A DNA stretch of 51,905 nt from JBBQXY01 sp051004815 (GCA_051004815.1 JBPCJY010000122.1:1-51905); one strand, 5' to 3'; counted from the first letter of the stretch, positions 15,620-25,345 are shown. Made by a program: numbers and translations. Notes: a model not told the origin generated them from the sequence alone.

Positions 15620-17617
15620 CTATTCAACATGCACCTCGGCCTCGAAGTCGGGTGCTCCCGGCGGTACATCCAATGCGCCCACCTCGACCTCTTCATCATT
15701 GCCATGGTGAAGTTCACGTCGCCTACGAGCACTGGGGATAAGTCCCTCTGGACGGAAAATCATGATCGCGACAAGTATGGCACCAAAGATCAGGTTACGA
15801 ATATTCCCAAAGGTAAAGCCAGGGATGACTTGCGTAATCGCGTTGTAGATGGGATGGAGTAGATTGGTTGGATCAGCCGCCAGGGTATCTAACTGAGCCA
15901 GGATAAACTCATTGACAGAGTAGACGACTAAGGCTCCAACGATTACGCCCGGAATACTCCCAATACCGCCAATAACCACCATCGCCAGGTAGATCACCGA
16001 GTCTCCAAAGCCAAAATTATCCGGTGAGACTCCACCAAGCTTCGCCGCGTGATAGGCACCCGCAATGCCTGAGAAAAAGGCTCCAGTGGCAAACGCGAAA
16101 AGTTTGGTATTGACGAGGTTAATACCTGAAGATGCCGCCGCAATTTCGTCTTCTCTGATCGCGACCCAGGCACGACCGAGACGGGAGTCGCGCAGCCGAA
16201 CATTCGCAAAGATAGTCAGGGCAATCAAGGCCAGAATCAGATAGTAGTAAGGGCCGGGTGTAAAGGTAGACCATTTGACGCCAAAAAAGGACGGGGAATT
16301 GACGCCAATAATGCCATTTGAGCCTCTGGTATATTGGTCTAGTTCCAGGAAGACTATCGGCACAATTTCACCAAAGCCGAGCGTCACAATGGCGAGATAA
16401 TCGCCACGTAAGCGGAGAGTTGGGGCACCGAGCAGTATCCCCCATAAGGAAGCGATGAGCGCGGCAACTATCAACATAGGCCAGAAGAGCCACGACAAAA
16501 GCTGAGGATTAAAAGGCGTAATACCGAAGATTATCGTTAACTGCGATGAACCAAAAATGCCCCAGGCGTATGCACCGATGGCAAAGAAAGCCACATAGCC
16601 AAGGTCTAGCAGTCCAGCAAAGCCAACAACGATATTAAGGCCAAGCGCAAGGATGACATAGTAGCCCGCATCTCCATAACCAGCCAAACGCCCTTGTGTG
16701 CCTGAACCAAAGAGGAATGGGTCGAGTACTGGATAGAAGAGGACAAAAGCAATGACCAGGGCCAGGTAAAAGTTACGTGCTCCTGTACTGCGTAACGGCA
16801 TGTCATTCGGTACCAGGTCTTTGACTTCCTCGCGTGCTCTGTCGGTAGAGAGCACTTCCAGTTGGTGTTGTTTGCTCAGAGCATTCGTATTGCCATTGTC
16901 ACCTTCAGCATTCTTTTGAGTAAGCGTGCGGCGCGTGGCAATTACACCACCTATACGTCCAAGAAAATATCCGGCCACCGGCAAAAGCACGGTACGAATA
17001 GCAACCCAGATCAGCAGTATCGTAGGTAATGAACCTGCAAAGAAAAAGATGAGGTCTACCACCAGCGATAACAGAGAAAAGGCTAACCCGAACCAAAAAC
17101 CACCAGCGATAGCCTTGTTCATTAAGTTGGCCCGCTGCTCTGTAGTAATAACCTTTAAACTTGCTAAGGGCGGTGGAGCAGTATAATGCCTTATTCTACG
17201 CACAAGTGTACGCACGTAGAAAAAGGCTCCCCAGACAATAACACTTAATGCAAGGCCAATGATCAGGCCGGCTCCCATCACAAGAAATATAGGTACCAGG
17301 GTAAAGACAGCAATATCGAGCCAAATTTCACCTATGCTGCGGCGACCGCTATCTGCCGCGACAAAATAGCCTGCGAGAGCTATAATCGCGGCGTAGAAAA
17401 TGGTGATAAAAACAGCCGCCTGAATGAGCGTGGAAATATCATACGGTGTACTACCAGGTGAAAGAACACCGAGCATGACATTGTTGACAATTTCCTCGCC
17501 GCTCCAGACAAAGGTAAAGACCGCTACCGGCACAATCAGTGCCACCAACCATTTCAACAGGAGTGTGCGCGTTTCACGTCCAGGTTGAAATACTTTGTCG
17601 CTTATCAATGCCGACAT
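15620..17617 (-). CDS. livM: Branched-chain amino acid ABC permease LivM with long N-terminal membrane extension
   Basis: A 665-residue permease. The C-terminal ~390 residues are a normal LivM, with the conserved motif GLNIVVGFAGLLDLGYVAFFA, the EAA-like loop around AWVAIREDEIAAASSGIN and the GGIGSIPGVIVGA segment. Residues 1-230 add about six predicted membrane helices and a polar linker (230-285) that standard LivM (~300-430 residues) lacks. The GAGGTGG site seven bases before the ATG supports the full-length start. The extension may be a membrane scaffold; its role is unknown. Confidence 0.9.
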   Translation of the reverse strand: MSALISDKVFQPGRETRTLLLKWLVALIVPVAVFTFVWSGEEIVNNVMLGVLSPGSTPYDISTLIQAAVFITIFYAAIIALAGYFVAADSGRRSIGEIWLDIAVFTLVPIFLVMGAGLIIGLALSVIVWGAFFYVRTLVRRIRHYTAPPPLASLKVITTEQRANLMNKAIAGGFWFGLAFSLLSLVVDLIFFFAGSLPTILLIWVAIRTVLLPVAGYFLGRIGGVIATRRTLTQKNAEGDNGNTNALSKQHQLEVLSTDRAREEVKDLVPNDMPLRSTGARNFYLALVIAFVLFYPVLDPFLFGSGTQGRLAGYGDAGYYVILALGLNIVVGFAGLLDLGYVAFFAIGAYAWGIFGSSQLTIIFGITPFNPQLLSWLFWPMLIVAALIASLWGILLGAPTLRLRGDYLAIVTLGFGEIVPIVFLELDQYTRGSNGIIGVNSPSFFGVKWSTFTPGPYYYLILALIALTIFANVRLRDSRLGRAWVAIREDEIAAASSGINLVNTKLFAFATGAFFSGIAGAYHAAKLGGVSPDNFGFGDSVIYLAMVVIGGIGSIPGVIVGALVVYSVNEFILAQLDTLAADPTNLLHPIYNAITQVIPGFTFGNIRNLIFGAILVAIMIFRPEGLIPSARRRRELHHGNDEEVEVGALDVPPGAPDFEAEVHVE

Positions 17618-17677
17618 AATTGTGCCACCTCATTTCGTAGAGTGTTCATTCGCAACAGAGCACCTTTCTTCTGCGCT

Positions 17678-18616
17678 TTACACCTTCTCAGGAGTGTTTT
17701 GTCCCAGTAAACCCGCTGGTCGGAAAACCAGGATAAGAATGAGAATAGCAAAAATGATGGCCTCGTGCCATGCCGCACCACCATGTGGCAACACTGTGTC
17801 TGGAATAAGGGAAGACAACGCTTCAATGATGCCAATGAGGACACCGCCAAGCATGGCACCAACCAGATTACCAATACCGCCAAGCACTGCCGCAGTAAAT
17901 GCAATCAAGCCAAGTTGAAATCCAATATTAAAGATTGTGCTACCATACTGTAAACCATACACAAAGCCAGCAGCACCAGCCAAAGCCGCGCCAATGAAGA
18001 AGGTAATCCCGATAATCTGGTCCACGTTCACGCCCATGAGAGCCGCCGCGTCACGATCCTGTGCCACAGCACGCATAGCACGCCCAATACGTGTACTGGT
18101 GACCATCCACTGTAAGGCCACCATCAAGACGAACGATACCACAATCACCAGGATATTCACACTACTTATATTCAACGCACCAAGACTGTAGGTGATTTGA
18201 GGGAAAATCTGTGGGAACGAAACATAATTAATACCTTTCCACAGTTTCCCCACGTCTTCCAGGATCAGCGATACACCAATAGCTGAGATGAGTGGAGCAA
18301 GACGAGGAGCGTTTCTCAGGGGACGATAAGCAACACGTTCTATAACCACGCCCAGCACCGCACACACGAGCATAGAACCAAAGCATGCAACAATGAGCAA
18401 GCCAACGAGCGCGAAACCTGTTGGTTGAGATGTTGAAGTAATGCCAAACGCACCAAGGATAACAATTGAGACGAGGGAGCCAATCATGAAGATATCGCCA
18501 TGGGCGAAATTAATTAACTCAATGATGCCATAGACCATGGTGTAACCAAGGGCTATCAACGCATAAATCGCGCCGGTGTAAATGCCGACGATGAGCTCTT
18601 GCAAGATAAGTGTCAT
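17678..18616 (-). CDS. livH: Branched-chain amino acid ABC permease LivH
   Basis: A 312-residue polytopic protein with LivH hallmarks: GAIYALIALGYTMVYGIIELINFAHGDIFM near the N-terminus, and the cytoplasmic loop MRAVAQDRDAAALMGVNVD that couples to the ATPases. I chose the ATG at 18616; a TTG at 18643 in frame has no better site. It follows livK by 181 bases that contain a strong hairpin, and precedes livM by 60 bases. Confidence 0.93.
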   Translation of the reverse strand: MTLILQELIVGIYTGAIYALIALGYTMVYGIIELINFAHGDIFMIGSLVSIVILGAFGITSTSQPTGFALVGLLIVACFGSMLVCAVLGVVIERVAYRPLRNAPRLAPLISAIGVSLILEDVGKLWKGINYVSFPQIFPQITYSLGALNISSVNILVIVVSFVLMVALQWMVTSTRIGRAMRAVAQDRDAAALMGVNVDQIIGITFFIGAALAGAAGFVYGLQYGSTIFNIGFQLGLIAFTAAVLGGIGNLVGAMLGGVLIGIIEALSSLIPDTVLPHGGAAWHEAIIFAILILILVFRPAGLLGQNTPEKV

Positions 18617-18687
18617 AAATGCGCTTTCCCACCTTCCTGCCAAATAGTTGAATTCTTTTAAGGTCGGGTCAAATAGGAAGAAAGGGT

Positions 18688-18717
18688 GTAGTCAACAAAT
18701 ATCGATCTGTTGACTAC
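18688..18717 (-). terminator. Hairpin between livK and livH, possible attenuating terminator
   Basis: A perfect 10-bp stem (18688-18697 with 18708-18717) around a ten-base loop, extended by G-C pairs outside the core, lies in the 181-base gap after livK and before livH. A T-rich run follows on the minus strand. Such hairpins after a binding-protein gene often stabilise its message or stop part of the transcripts, so that the binding protein outnumbers the permease. Confidence 0.6.
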
Positions 18718-18797
18718 CCCCGCTTCTTTACAGGTTAGATAGAAGGGCTATCCAACCAGGCATCTTTGCTTGCATGTGAAGGTCTTTCCGCAAACAC

Positions 18798-20120
18798 TTA
18801 ATGCACCGTTAATGAGGTAAGAACTTTCCAACCTGGTGCGCCATTGACACTTGCCAGTTGCTGGACGGTGATAACTTTGTTCGTCGTATCACCATTAGCA
18901 TCAAAGGTGTGATGACCAGTAAGGCCGGTGTAGTCGGTTTTCGCCATCGCGTCAATAACAGCCTGACGGAAAGTCGTTGCGGTCGAGGAGTCACCAGAGT
19001 TCTGTGCAGGCTTTGCACCACCATCAATGGCGGCTTTGATCGCATTGATCACGATCTTCATGCAGTCGTACCCAGAGGCACTATATGCACCAAGCTGACC
19101 ATAGGTTTTGGTGTAATTCGTAACGAAACTCGCCGCGGCAGGATTTTTAGTCACATCAGAAGATGCAACCGTACCGAAAACTGGGCCACCAGTTAGGCCA
19201 ATAGTCGAGGCAAAGCTGGCTGATACAATGCCATCACCACCTGCAAAGGGGGTATTCTTCAGTGCCGGAACCTGTAGCATTTGCTGGCGAATCAGCGTTC
19301 CGCCAGTGCCATCGGTGCCACCAAAGTAGATTACATCAGGCTTCTGCGAAGCAATTTGCGTGAGCAAAGAGACGAAAGATGTGGTTGTACCTGGCTCGCT
19401 ACTGCGTCCAAGCACTTTACCACCAAGCTTCGACCATTCCGCACTGAAGGTATTGGAGATACCGATACCATATGTCTCAGCATCATCAATGACATAGGCC
19501 GTCTTATAATGCTGGGTGTTATAGAGGTAATCAGCATTAGCTGGTCCCTGGTGATCGTCTGTCGTCGCGATACGGAAGTATGTCACCTTACCGCTAGGAC
19601 GAAGTGTCGGGATCAGGTCGTTCTTGCCGCTACAACCAACATCCGCAGCAGACTGAGTCAAGCACTGGTTCGTGTTTGATGGGCTGATCAGCGCAATAGG
19701 AGCCTGGTTAGCAATAGGCATATCTGCCTGTGCTACGTTACTGTTAAACGGTCCAACAATACCTGCTACCTGCGCATCACCAATGAGAGACGTAACGTGT
19801 TGGGCACCTACTGCTGGATCATGAGTGCCGTTAGGACCAACATCGTCGGTTGGAACGAGTACCAGATTATAGCCAGGAATGAGGTGATTGGCATTGGCCT
19901 CGTCAAGGGCCATATGCGCACCGTTCTCGGCAGGTTTACCGTTACTGGTATCCTTACCAGAAACAGGCAATTCGGTAGCGATCTTGATCGTGACATTACC
20001 TGTGGTTGGGGTTGAGCTGCCCCCATTTCCAGTTGTGCCTGCTCCACAGGCCGCCAGTAGCAATAATGCTACGGATAGCAGCATAGGTAGAGCAAAAATA
20101 CGTGACCAACTTCTCCGCAT
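18798..20120 (-). CDS. livK: Branched-chain amino acid substrate-binding lipoprotein (LivK/Peripla_BP_6)
   Basis: A 440-residue predicted lipoprotein with basic start (MRRSWSR), hydrophobic core and lipobox LAAC, then a Gly/Thr/Ser linker. The mature part has the periplasmic-binding-protein type I fold, with VPTDDVGPNGTHDPAVGAQH, VAGIVGPFNSNVA and the hinge segment GYDCMKIVINAIKAAIDGG. Four Cys are present, two of them in QCLTQSAADVGCSG. It is the first gene of the liv operon. GGAGG lies 11 bases before the ATG. The exact ligand (branched-chain or other amino acid, amide, urea) cannot be told from sequence. Confidence 0.92.
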   Translation of the reverse strand: MRRSWSRIFALPMLLSVALLLLAACGAGTTGNGGSSTPTTGNVTIKIATELPVSGKDTSNGKPAENGAHMALDEANANHLIPGYNLVLVPTDDVGPNGTHDPAVGAQHVTSLIGDAQVAGIVGPFNSNVAQADMPIANQAPIALISPSNTNQCLTQSAADVGCSGKNDLIPTLRPSGKVTYFRIATTDDHQGPANADYLYNTQHYKTAYVIDDAETYGIGISNTFSAEWSKLGGKVLGRSSEPGTTTSFVSLLTQIASQKPDVIYFGGTDGTGGTLIRQQMLQVPALKNTPFAGGDGIVSASFASTIGLTGGPVFGTVASSDVTKNPAAASFVTNYTKTYGQLGAYSASGYDCMKIVINAIKAAIDGGAKPAQNSGDSSTATTFRQAVIDAMAKTDYTGLTGHHTFDANGDTTNKVITVQQLASVNGAPGWKVLTSLTVH

Positions 20121-20170
20121 AATGTCGGTAGCCTCCTTCAGGAAAACTAAATACGAACGGATTGTTCGAT

Positions 20171-20215
20171 AGAGGGGTAAAAAACGATGAACATCAGAAC
20201 TCTACTTTACCCTCT
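20171..20215 (-). repeat. Inverted repeat in the livK leader
   Basis: AGAGGGGTAAA (20171-20181) pairs with TTTACCCTCT (20206-20215) with one bulged base. In the livK leader RNA this forms a ~10-bp hairpin about 50 bases before the start codon. It could shield the ribosome binding site region or bind a regulator; no T-run follows, so it is not a plain terminator. The rest of the 378-base gap between livK and coaE is AT-rich leader and promoter. Confidence 0.45.
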
Positions 20216-20378
20216 TACGATATTACGTTAGATATCCTACAAATCTCACCACTTTAAACCGAGCAATTCCGATTTACCTGGACAATTGGACTTCTCCGAC
20301 GCTATTACACTTTCATCCAAGGGATCGCTATACCGTACCAGTGATAATAAGGTAGTGTTTACTCGTGCTGATGTGCAG

Positions 20379-20407
20379 ATTATACGCATCAATACTAGCA
20401 ATGTCAA
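20379..20407 (-). promoter_or_regulatory. Perfect-consensus sigma-A promoter of the liv operon
   Basis: On the minus strand TTGACA (20407-20402), a 17-base spacer and TATAAT (20384-20379) match the sigma-A consensus at all twelve positions. The start near 20372 gives a ~250-base leader before livK. Confidence 0.8.
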
Positions 20408-20498
20408 TAGATATTGGTAAGGGATATGTATCTCATCATCTTATAAGAAGTTACATATCAAAAAAATACATCGACTCGCTGCTCACTCTATGCCAACC

Positions 20499-21104
20499 CT
20501 ATGATGGAAAACGTTCACAGAAACGACGAAAGGCTTGCGCGGCCTGGCGGCGCGTCTCTTCTATAGAGCCAGCGTTATCAATGACTTCATCCACCAATGG
20601 TAGTCGTTGCGCAACCGATGGTTGAGCGCGGATGCGCACCCACGCCTCTTCCTCGCTCAGATTATTGCGTGCCAGTAAACGCGCCAGTTCTTGCTCTTCT
20701 GTACAAATCACCATCCATTTGCTCTGGCAAAACTTCCCTGATTCTCCCTCCAAAAGCTTGACAGCATCGATAATGGCGATCCCAGTAGCACTGACAGCCG
20801 CTAATTCACTTGCCATGGCAATACCGACGGCGGGATGAACTATGGCCTCAAGCCGTCGCATGGCATCCGCATCGTGAAAAACAACTGCGCCAAGAGCTTT
20901 TCTGTCCACGCTACCATCAGCGGCGATTACCTCATCGCCAAACGCTTCTGCTACTTTCACCGCGATTGGTTGTCCACCCTCGTAGAGCCTATGTACGACA
21001 GCGTCTGCATCGATATAGCGTTCGGCTCCCATTGCAAGCAACATCTGCCCGACGGCAGTTTTACCACAAGCAATATTTCCAGTCAAGCCTATGATTCGCG
21101 GCAT
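20499..21104 (-). CDS. coaE: Dephospho-CoA kinase CoaE
   Basis: A 201-residue P-loop kinase for the last step of coenzyme A synthesis (dephospho-CoA + ATP). The N-terminal P-loop is GLTGNIACGKTAV (usual GxxGSGKS; here Ala-Cys replace Gly-Ser), followed by DADAVVHRLY and the conserved HP in LEAIVHPAV. Length is normal. I chose the ATG at 21104, which has GAGGAG nine bases upstream; an in-frame GTG two codons earlier is too close to that site. It stands alone on the minus strand, divergent from the caspase-like gene. Confidence 0.92.
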   Translation of the reverse strand: MPRIIGLTGNIACGKTAVGQMLLAMGAERYIDADAVVHRLYEGGQPIAVKVAEAFGDEVIAADGSVDRKALGAVVFHDADAMRRLEAIVHPAVGIAMASELAAVSATGIAIIDAVKLLEGESGKFCQSKWMVICTEEQELARLLARNNLSEEEAWVRIRAQPSVAQRLPLVDEVIDNAGSIEETRRQAAQAFRRFCERFPS

Positions 21105-21298
21105 CAGCACCTGCTCCTCACTGATTGGTTATCTGGTAAAAATATACTTGAGTATACCACAAAGCTAAAACCTCTTTTCGCCCTGGCTTATTATCCAAAA
21201 AGTACCGTTCTCGTACCTCAAATTGCCATTCTAACCCACAAGTGTCGTACAATATGTTTCACTATTTGTTCCTGTATTCGTTGTTAAGGAGTGAGCGC

Positions 21299-23167
21299 AT
21301 GGGCAGACGCCTGGCCCTGATCGTTGGTGTCAATTCCTATCAGGATACAAGCTTCCGGCCTTTGCACTATGCCGAGAATGACGCTCTGGCCATCGCACAA
21401 TGGTTGGTCAATAGTAAAGGCGGCAACTGGTCGCCGCCTGATGTTCAGCATGTCCAGGGTGCCTATGCTACGCACGAACTGATAGAGTCGCTCATTACAC
21501 GCGTATGCACACAAACCGCTGGACCGGGCGATCTTGTCCTGGTCTACTTTGCCGGTCATGCATTTGTAGATGAAACAAGTGGTGATGGGTATCTTGCGCT
21601 TGCCAATACGAACGCACAACAACCTGGCACCGCTATCCATTTGCCGTCATTAGCCCAACAATCTATGGGTCGAAGCCGGGCTGCTCACGTTGTATTTCTC
21701 CTCGATTGTTTCCAAAATGGGCGTGCGTGGGATATGCGCCGAACTACTCCTTTTGACTCCAGGCCACTCCTTGGCCCAACTATTCTCAATGCATTACAAT
21801 ACACGGGAGACCGGCTGATCTTGAGCTCGTGTCGGGGCAATGAAGGAACTCCCGAGGCAGGAGAGAAAAGTCTGGGTCGCTTCACCTACCACATGATTTT
21901 AGGGCTTTGTGGCCCCGCCAGCGATCCAACGACCAAACAGATTACGCTCCAACGTCTACACTCTTTTCTCTCTCAAACAGTTGGAGAGCAACAGCGACCT
22001 CAACTCTTCGGTCAAGAAAGCACGCCACTGGTCCTTGTAGGCGATATGCCCGCTCCCGCCGCTTCTGTGCTACCTAATGCAGGGCGTACCCCGCTTCCTC
22101 CAACACAAGTTGGTCAATCATCGCCCCTACAAAGTGCGTCCTTTACGCCACCACAACCAGGAGGGCTTTCATTTCAGCAAGGTGTCGCTTATGCCCCTAC
22201 TGCCCAGCCTTTCACCGCGACTCCCATGCCAGGACAAGCATCTACTCAGACAACAACTACCGAGCAATTGTCGCCCACCACCTCAGGGCAACTGACTATC
22301 TCGGAGGCTGAGCAACAGAGTACCATGCTTCTGCGACAAGCACGCCATCTTGTTCAAATGCAAAATCCCGGCGCGGCCTTTACTGCGCTTGAGCAAGCAT
22401 TACAGATTATGCCAAACAATGTTCCCGCGCTCATTCTCCAAGGGCAACTGCTAGGCTCGATAGGTCACGCTGAGGAAGCTCTGCATTGCGTTGAAAAGGC
22501 ATTGCAGATAGAAGCTAACAACGCGCTTGGGTGGAGTTTACGAGCAGCACTCTTAACGAACACAGGTCAATACCAAACTGCTTTGCAAGCAATCGAGCGG
22601 TCACTTGAACTCGATCCCAACAATCCTGAATCGTATTCTATCAAGACAAGCATTATGGGACACCTGGCTGCGGCGCAAAGTCAAGGTCAAAGTCAAAGTA
22701 GGAGGTTCAGCAGGGCAGCAAAGCAGAATAGCGGCCCAACATCCTTTTTTCGGGGTGCCGGAATACAACTGCTGGGTTTGATTGTAGGCATAATAGGCGC
22801 GGTACTGCCCATACTACAACCACATGTACCGATCATGGTTACATTTCTGCTGCAAAGCCTGGGGCTGGCGATGCTTTGTGTCAATGCCGTCTACGGCTCT
22901 TACGTGCATGGGTTTTTCCGGTTCGCGTTCACACTGCTCATCAGTATATTGGCGGCAGCTATCCTGGGCGCAGCAGCTTTCATAGGTGGTCTCAACAAGA
23001 TTGGGCAGGGCCGTATCTATGTCATGCTACAGAATAATCCAGCCCTGCTGGTACCGCTGCTCATTTTTGGCCTCTGGCTAGCTGTCGCCGCCACTCTGCC
23101 TCCAATAGGAGCACTCTTCGCCTTTATCGGTGGTCTCATCACGGGCGTACGAAGAAAGCAACGTTAA
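21299..23167 (+). CDS. Caspase-like (peptidase C14) protein with TPR repeats and C-terminal membrane helices
   Basis: A 622-residue protein. Residues 1-250 form a caspase/metacaspase domain with the catalytic dyad His87 (VYFAGHAF) and Cys137 (VVFLLDCFQNG). GHA replaces the usual GHG. A Pro/Gln/Thr-rich linker (about 255-335) is followed by TPR-like repeats (about 340-460: LVQMQNPGAAFTALEQALQI, GHAEEALHCVEKALQI, GQYQTALQAIERSLEL) and four hydrophobic helices (about 485-610). The ATG at 21299 has AAGGAG seven bases upstream; an in-frame earlier Met lacks one. Known bacterial orthocaspases cut after Arg or Lys; substrate and role here are unknown. The gene converges on the ABC-F gene with a 19-base gap. 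Confidence 0.86.
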   Translation: MGRRLALIVGVNSYQDTSFRPLHYAENDALAIAQWLVNSKGGNWSPPDVQHVQGAYATHELIESLITRVCTQTAGPGDLVLVYFAGHAFVDETSGDGYLALANTNAQQPGTAIHLPSLAQQSMGRSRAAHVVFLLDCFQNGRAWDMRRTTPFDSRPLLGPTILNALQYTGDRLILSSCRGNEGTPEAGEKSLGRFTYHMILGLCGPASDPTTKQITLQRLHSFLSQTVGEQQRPQLFGQESTPLVLVGDMPAPAASVLPNAGRTPLPPTQVGQSSPLQSASFTPPQPGGLSFQQGVAYAPTAQPFTATPMPGQASTQTTTTEQLSPTTSGQLTISEAEQQSTMLLRQARHLVQMQNPGAAFTALEQALQIMPNNVPALILQGQLLGSIGHAEEALHCVEKALQIEANNALGWSLRAALLTNTGQYQTALQAIERSLELDPNNPESYSIKTSIMGHLAAAQSQGQSQSRRFSRAAKQNSGPTSFFRGAGIQLLGLIVGIIGAVLPILQPHVPIMVTFLLQSLGLAMLCVNAVYGSYVHGFFRFAFTLLISILAAAILGAAAFIGGLNKIGQGRIYVMLQNNPALLVPLLIFGLWLAVAATLPPIGALFAFIGGLITGVRRKQR

Positions 23168-23186
23168 GTGGTAGAACATTATGTGC

Positions 23187-25148
23187 TTAGTCGGCAGATT
23201 CAGCCAGGCGTTCCCATTCTGCGAGCAGTGCGTCTACCCGCGCTTTGGCCTGGTCATATTCCGCGCTATACTGGGTCAGGAGTGCTGCATCAGCGTTAAG
23301 TGCGGCCTCGGAGAGAGCCTCTTCTATGCCCTTTACATGCCCCTCCGCCTTCTCGATATCGCTCTCGACCTCTTCCAATGTGCGCACTTTCACTTTGCTG
23401 TTCTTCTTACCACCTGATCTGCTGGAAGCAGTCGCCGCTTTGGTACTTGTGACCGCAGGTGTTGAGCCATTTTTATTGCCATTGGAGACACGCGCCGAGA
23501 GAGGTACATCGAGCACTATTGGCTGCCTACGTGTACGATATTCGGTATAGTTTCCCATATAAGGTATAAGCACCCCATCATCAATGACCCAGACCTTGGT
23601 AGCCAGGCTATCAATAAAGTAACGGTCATGCGAGACAAAGAGCAACGTTCCTTCAAATTCCCCCAACACCTCTTCGAGAAATTGCCGCGACTGCAAATCA
23701 AGGTGATTCGTTGGTTCATCTAAAATCAAGAGGTTTGAACCCTGCAACGTCAGTTTCGCTAAAGCCACCCGGCTGCGTTCACCACCGCTCAATGTGCCGA
23801 TGGCCTTGAAAACGTCATCACCGGAAAAGAGGAACCGACCGAGAAATGTGCGTGCGCCCTCTTCGCTCAAGACGCTGACTTGACGAATTTCGTCGATAAT
23901 ACTCCGCTCCGCATTGAGGCCTGCATGCGTTTGCGAGTAGTAGCCGATACGCACATTATGACCAATAATGACCTGTCCACTTACAGGTGATAGCTCACCA
24001 ATAATTGTGCGCAGTAAAGTCGTTTTGCCAGAACCATTTGGCCCCAATAGCCCGACACAGTCACCCCGCAGCAGTTCAAGGTCAGCTACCCTAACCAACT
24101 CTGTAGGCTCTGGAGACTCTTGCGTATCGCTGATGTAGCCTGCTGCTAGCTTTTGCGTCGAAATCACCACCAGCCCACTATCCACAACAGAGGTAAATTC
24201 AAAGTGCATCTCCGGAAAGTCTTGAGGACGCTTCACACGCTCCAATCGATCAAGCAATTTCTGTCGCCCGCGTGCCTCGCGGCTCCGTTGGCCCGCTTTA
24301 TAGCGACGAATGAACTCCTCTGTATGGGCAATATGTGCTCTCTGCGCCTCGTATTCACGCGTTCTACGCTCCATGCGCTCCTCACGCAAATGCAGATACT
24401 TGGTGTAATTGCCAGGATACTCCTCTATACCGCCAAAAGCCATTTCTATGGTGCGTGAGACGAGCTTGTCAAGGAAGTAGCGATCATGCGCGACCACAAC
24501 CATTGCCCCTTTCCAGTTAGACAGGTAGGTCTCCAGCCACTCCAGTGCTGCCAGATCAAGGTGGTTTGTCGGCTCATCGAGCAACAACAGGTCGGGTTCT
24601 TGCAAAAGCAGTTTGCCCAAGGCAACCCGTGTTTGCTGCCCTCCACTCAGTTGCAGCACCGGCGACTCCTGCTGCTCACGCGTAAAACCCAGGCCATCCA
24701 GGACTTGATCGACACGATTCTCATAGGTGTAGCCGCCAGCGTGTTCTAAGCTCACCTGTAACGTAGCGTAACGTTGGAGAAGCTCTTCATGAAGGGAGCT
24801 ATCCAATTGCGCTTCTGGCTTTGACAAGGCAAGGGCAAGCTCATTGAGCGACTGTTCCCACTGGCGCACTTCCGCGAAAACGGTGAGCATCTCGTCACGC
24901 AGGGTATTCTCTGGCTGAAACTCCATCACCTGGACAAGATAGCCAATACGCGTGTTGCGTGCGATGGCAATCGTACCCTCGTCTGGCTCCTCACGGCTAG
25001 CTAATATATTCAACAAGGTTGATTTACCCGCGCCATTCGGACCAACCAGCCCTATACGATCATCTTCATTGATCTGAAAGCTAACATCCTCAAAAATGCG
25101 CTCCGCCCCAAATGATTTACCCACCTGTATGACACTGACAATTGGCAT
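23187..25148 (-). CDS. ABC-F family ATPase (duplicated ABC domains)
   Basis: A 653-residue soluble protein with two ABC domains: Walker A GPNGAGKST and GPNGSGKTT, signatures LSGGQQTRVALGKLLL and LSGGERSRVALAKLTL, and LLLDEPTNHLDL / LILDEPTNHLDL. Between them lies the ABC-F inter-domain linker (about 250-320, charged, helical, RERRTREYEAQRAHI region). The C-terminal ~70 residues after a Ser/Lys-rich spacer form a coiled coil, as in Uup/YdiF-like members. There are no membrane segments. ABC-F proteins act on the ribosome E site in translation or antibiotic protection; which applies here is not visible. AGGTGAG precedes the ATG by nine bases. Confidence 0.92.
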   Translation of the reverse strand: MPIVSVIQVGKSFGAERIFEDVSFQINEDDRIGLVGPNGAGKSTLLNILASREEPDEGTIAIARNTRIGYLVQVMEFQPENTLRDEMLTVFAEVRQWEQSLNELALALSKPEAQLDSSLHEELLQRYATLQVSLEHAGGYTYENRVDQVLDGLGFTREQQESPVLQLSGGQQTRVALGKLLLQEPDLLLLDEPTNHLDLAALEWLETYLSNWKGAMVVVAHDRYFLDKLVSRTIEMAFGGIEEYPGNYTKYLHLREERMERRTREYEAQRAHIAHTEEFIRRYKAGQRSREARGRQKLLDRLERVKRPQDFPEMHFEFTSVVDSGLVVISTQKLAAGYISDTQESPEPTELVRVADLELLRGDCVGLLGPNGSGKTTLLRTIIGELSPVSGQVIIGHNVRIGYYSQTHAGLNAERSIIDEIRQVSVLSEEGARTFLGRFLFSGDDVFKAIGTLSGGERSRVALAKLTLQGSNLLILDEPTNHLDLQSRQFLEEVLGEFEGTLLFVSHDRYFIDSLATKVWVIDDGVLIPYMGNYTEYRTRRQPIVLDVPLSARVSNGNKNGSTPAVTSTKAATASSRSGGKKNSKVKVRTLEEVESDIEKAEGHVKGIEEALSEAALNADAALLTQYSAEYDQAKARVDALLAEWERLAESAD

Positions 25149-25245
25149 AACTCTTAACTCACCTGTTGATTCCTGGATTTTTTCCTATAATGTGCAAAGT
25201 AGCGTACCATACCATCGCATTTCCCGCAAGAGAGCGAATCGATAG

Positions 25246-25274
25246 TTGGCTAGCAGTACTACATATGATATACT
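25246..25274 (+). promoter_or_regulatory. Sigma-A type promoter for the OPRT-like gene
   Basis: TTGGCT (25246-25251), 17 bases, TATACT (25269-25274). Transcription would begin near 25281, which excludes the in-frame start codons upstream and supports the ATG at 25346. Confidence 0.55.
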
Positions 25275-25345
25275 GGTATGGCAAAACCGTCTTTAGTAAA
25301 GATAGGGATACGTTGAAAGAAAAGAAAGAAGGCGTGCTTCCTCCC

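Noticed and set aside
20121..20372. T-box or amino acid riboswitch in the livK leader
   Set aside because: No T-box sequence, specifier stem or known riboswitch core could be recognised; only a simple hairpin is seen.
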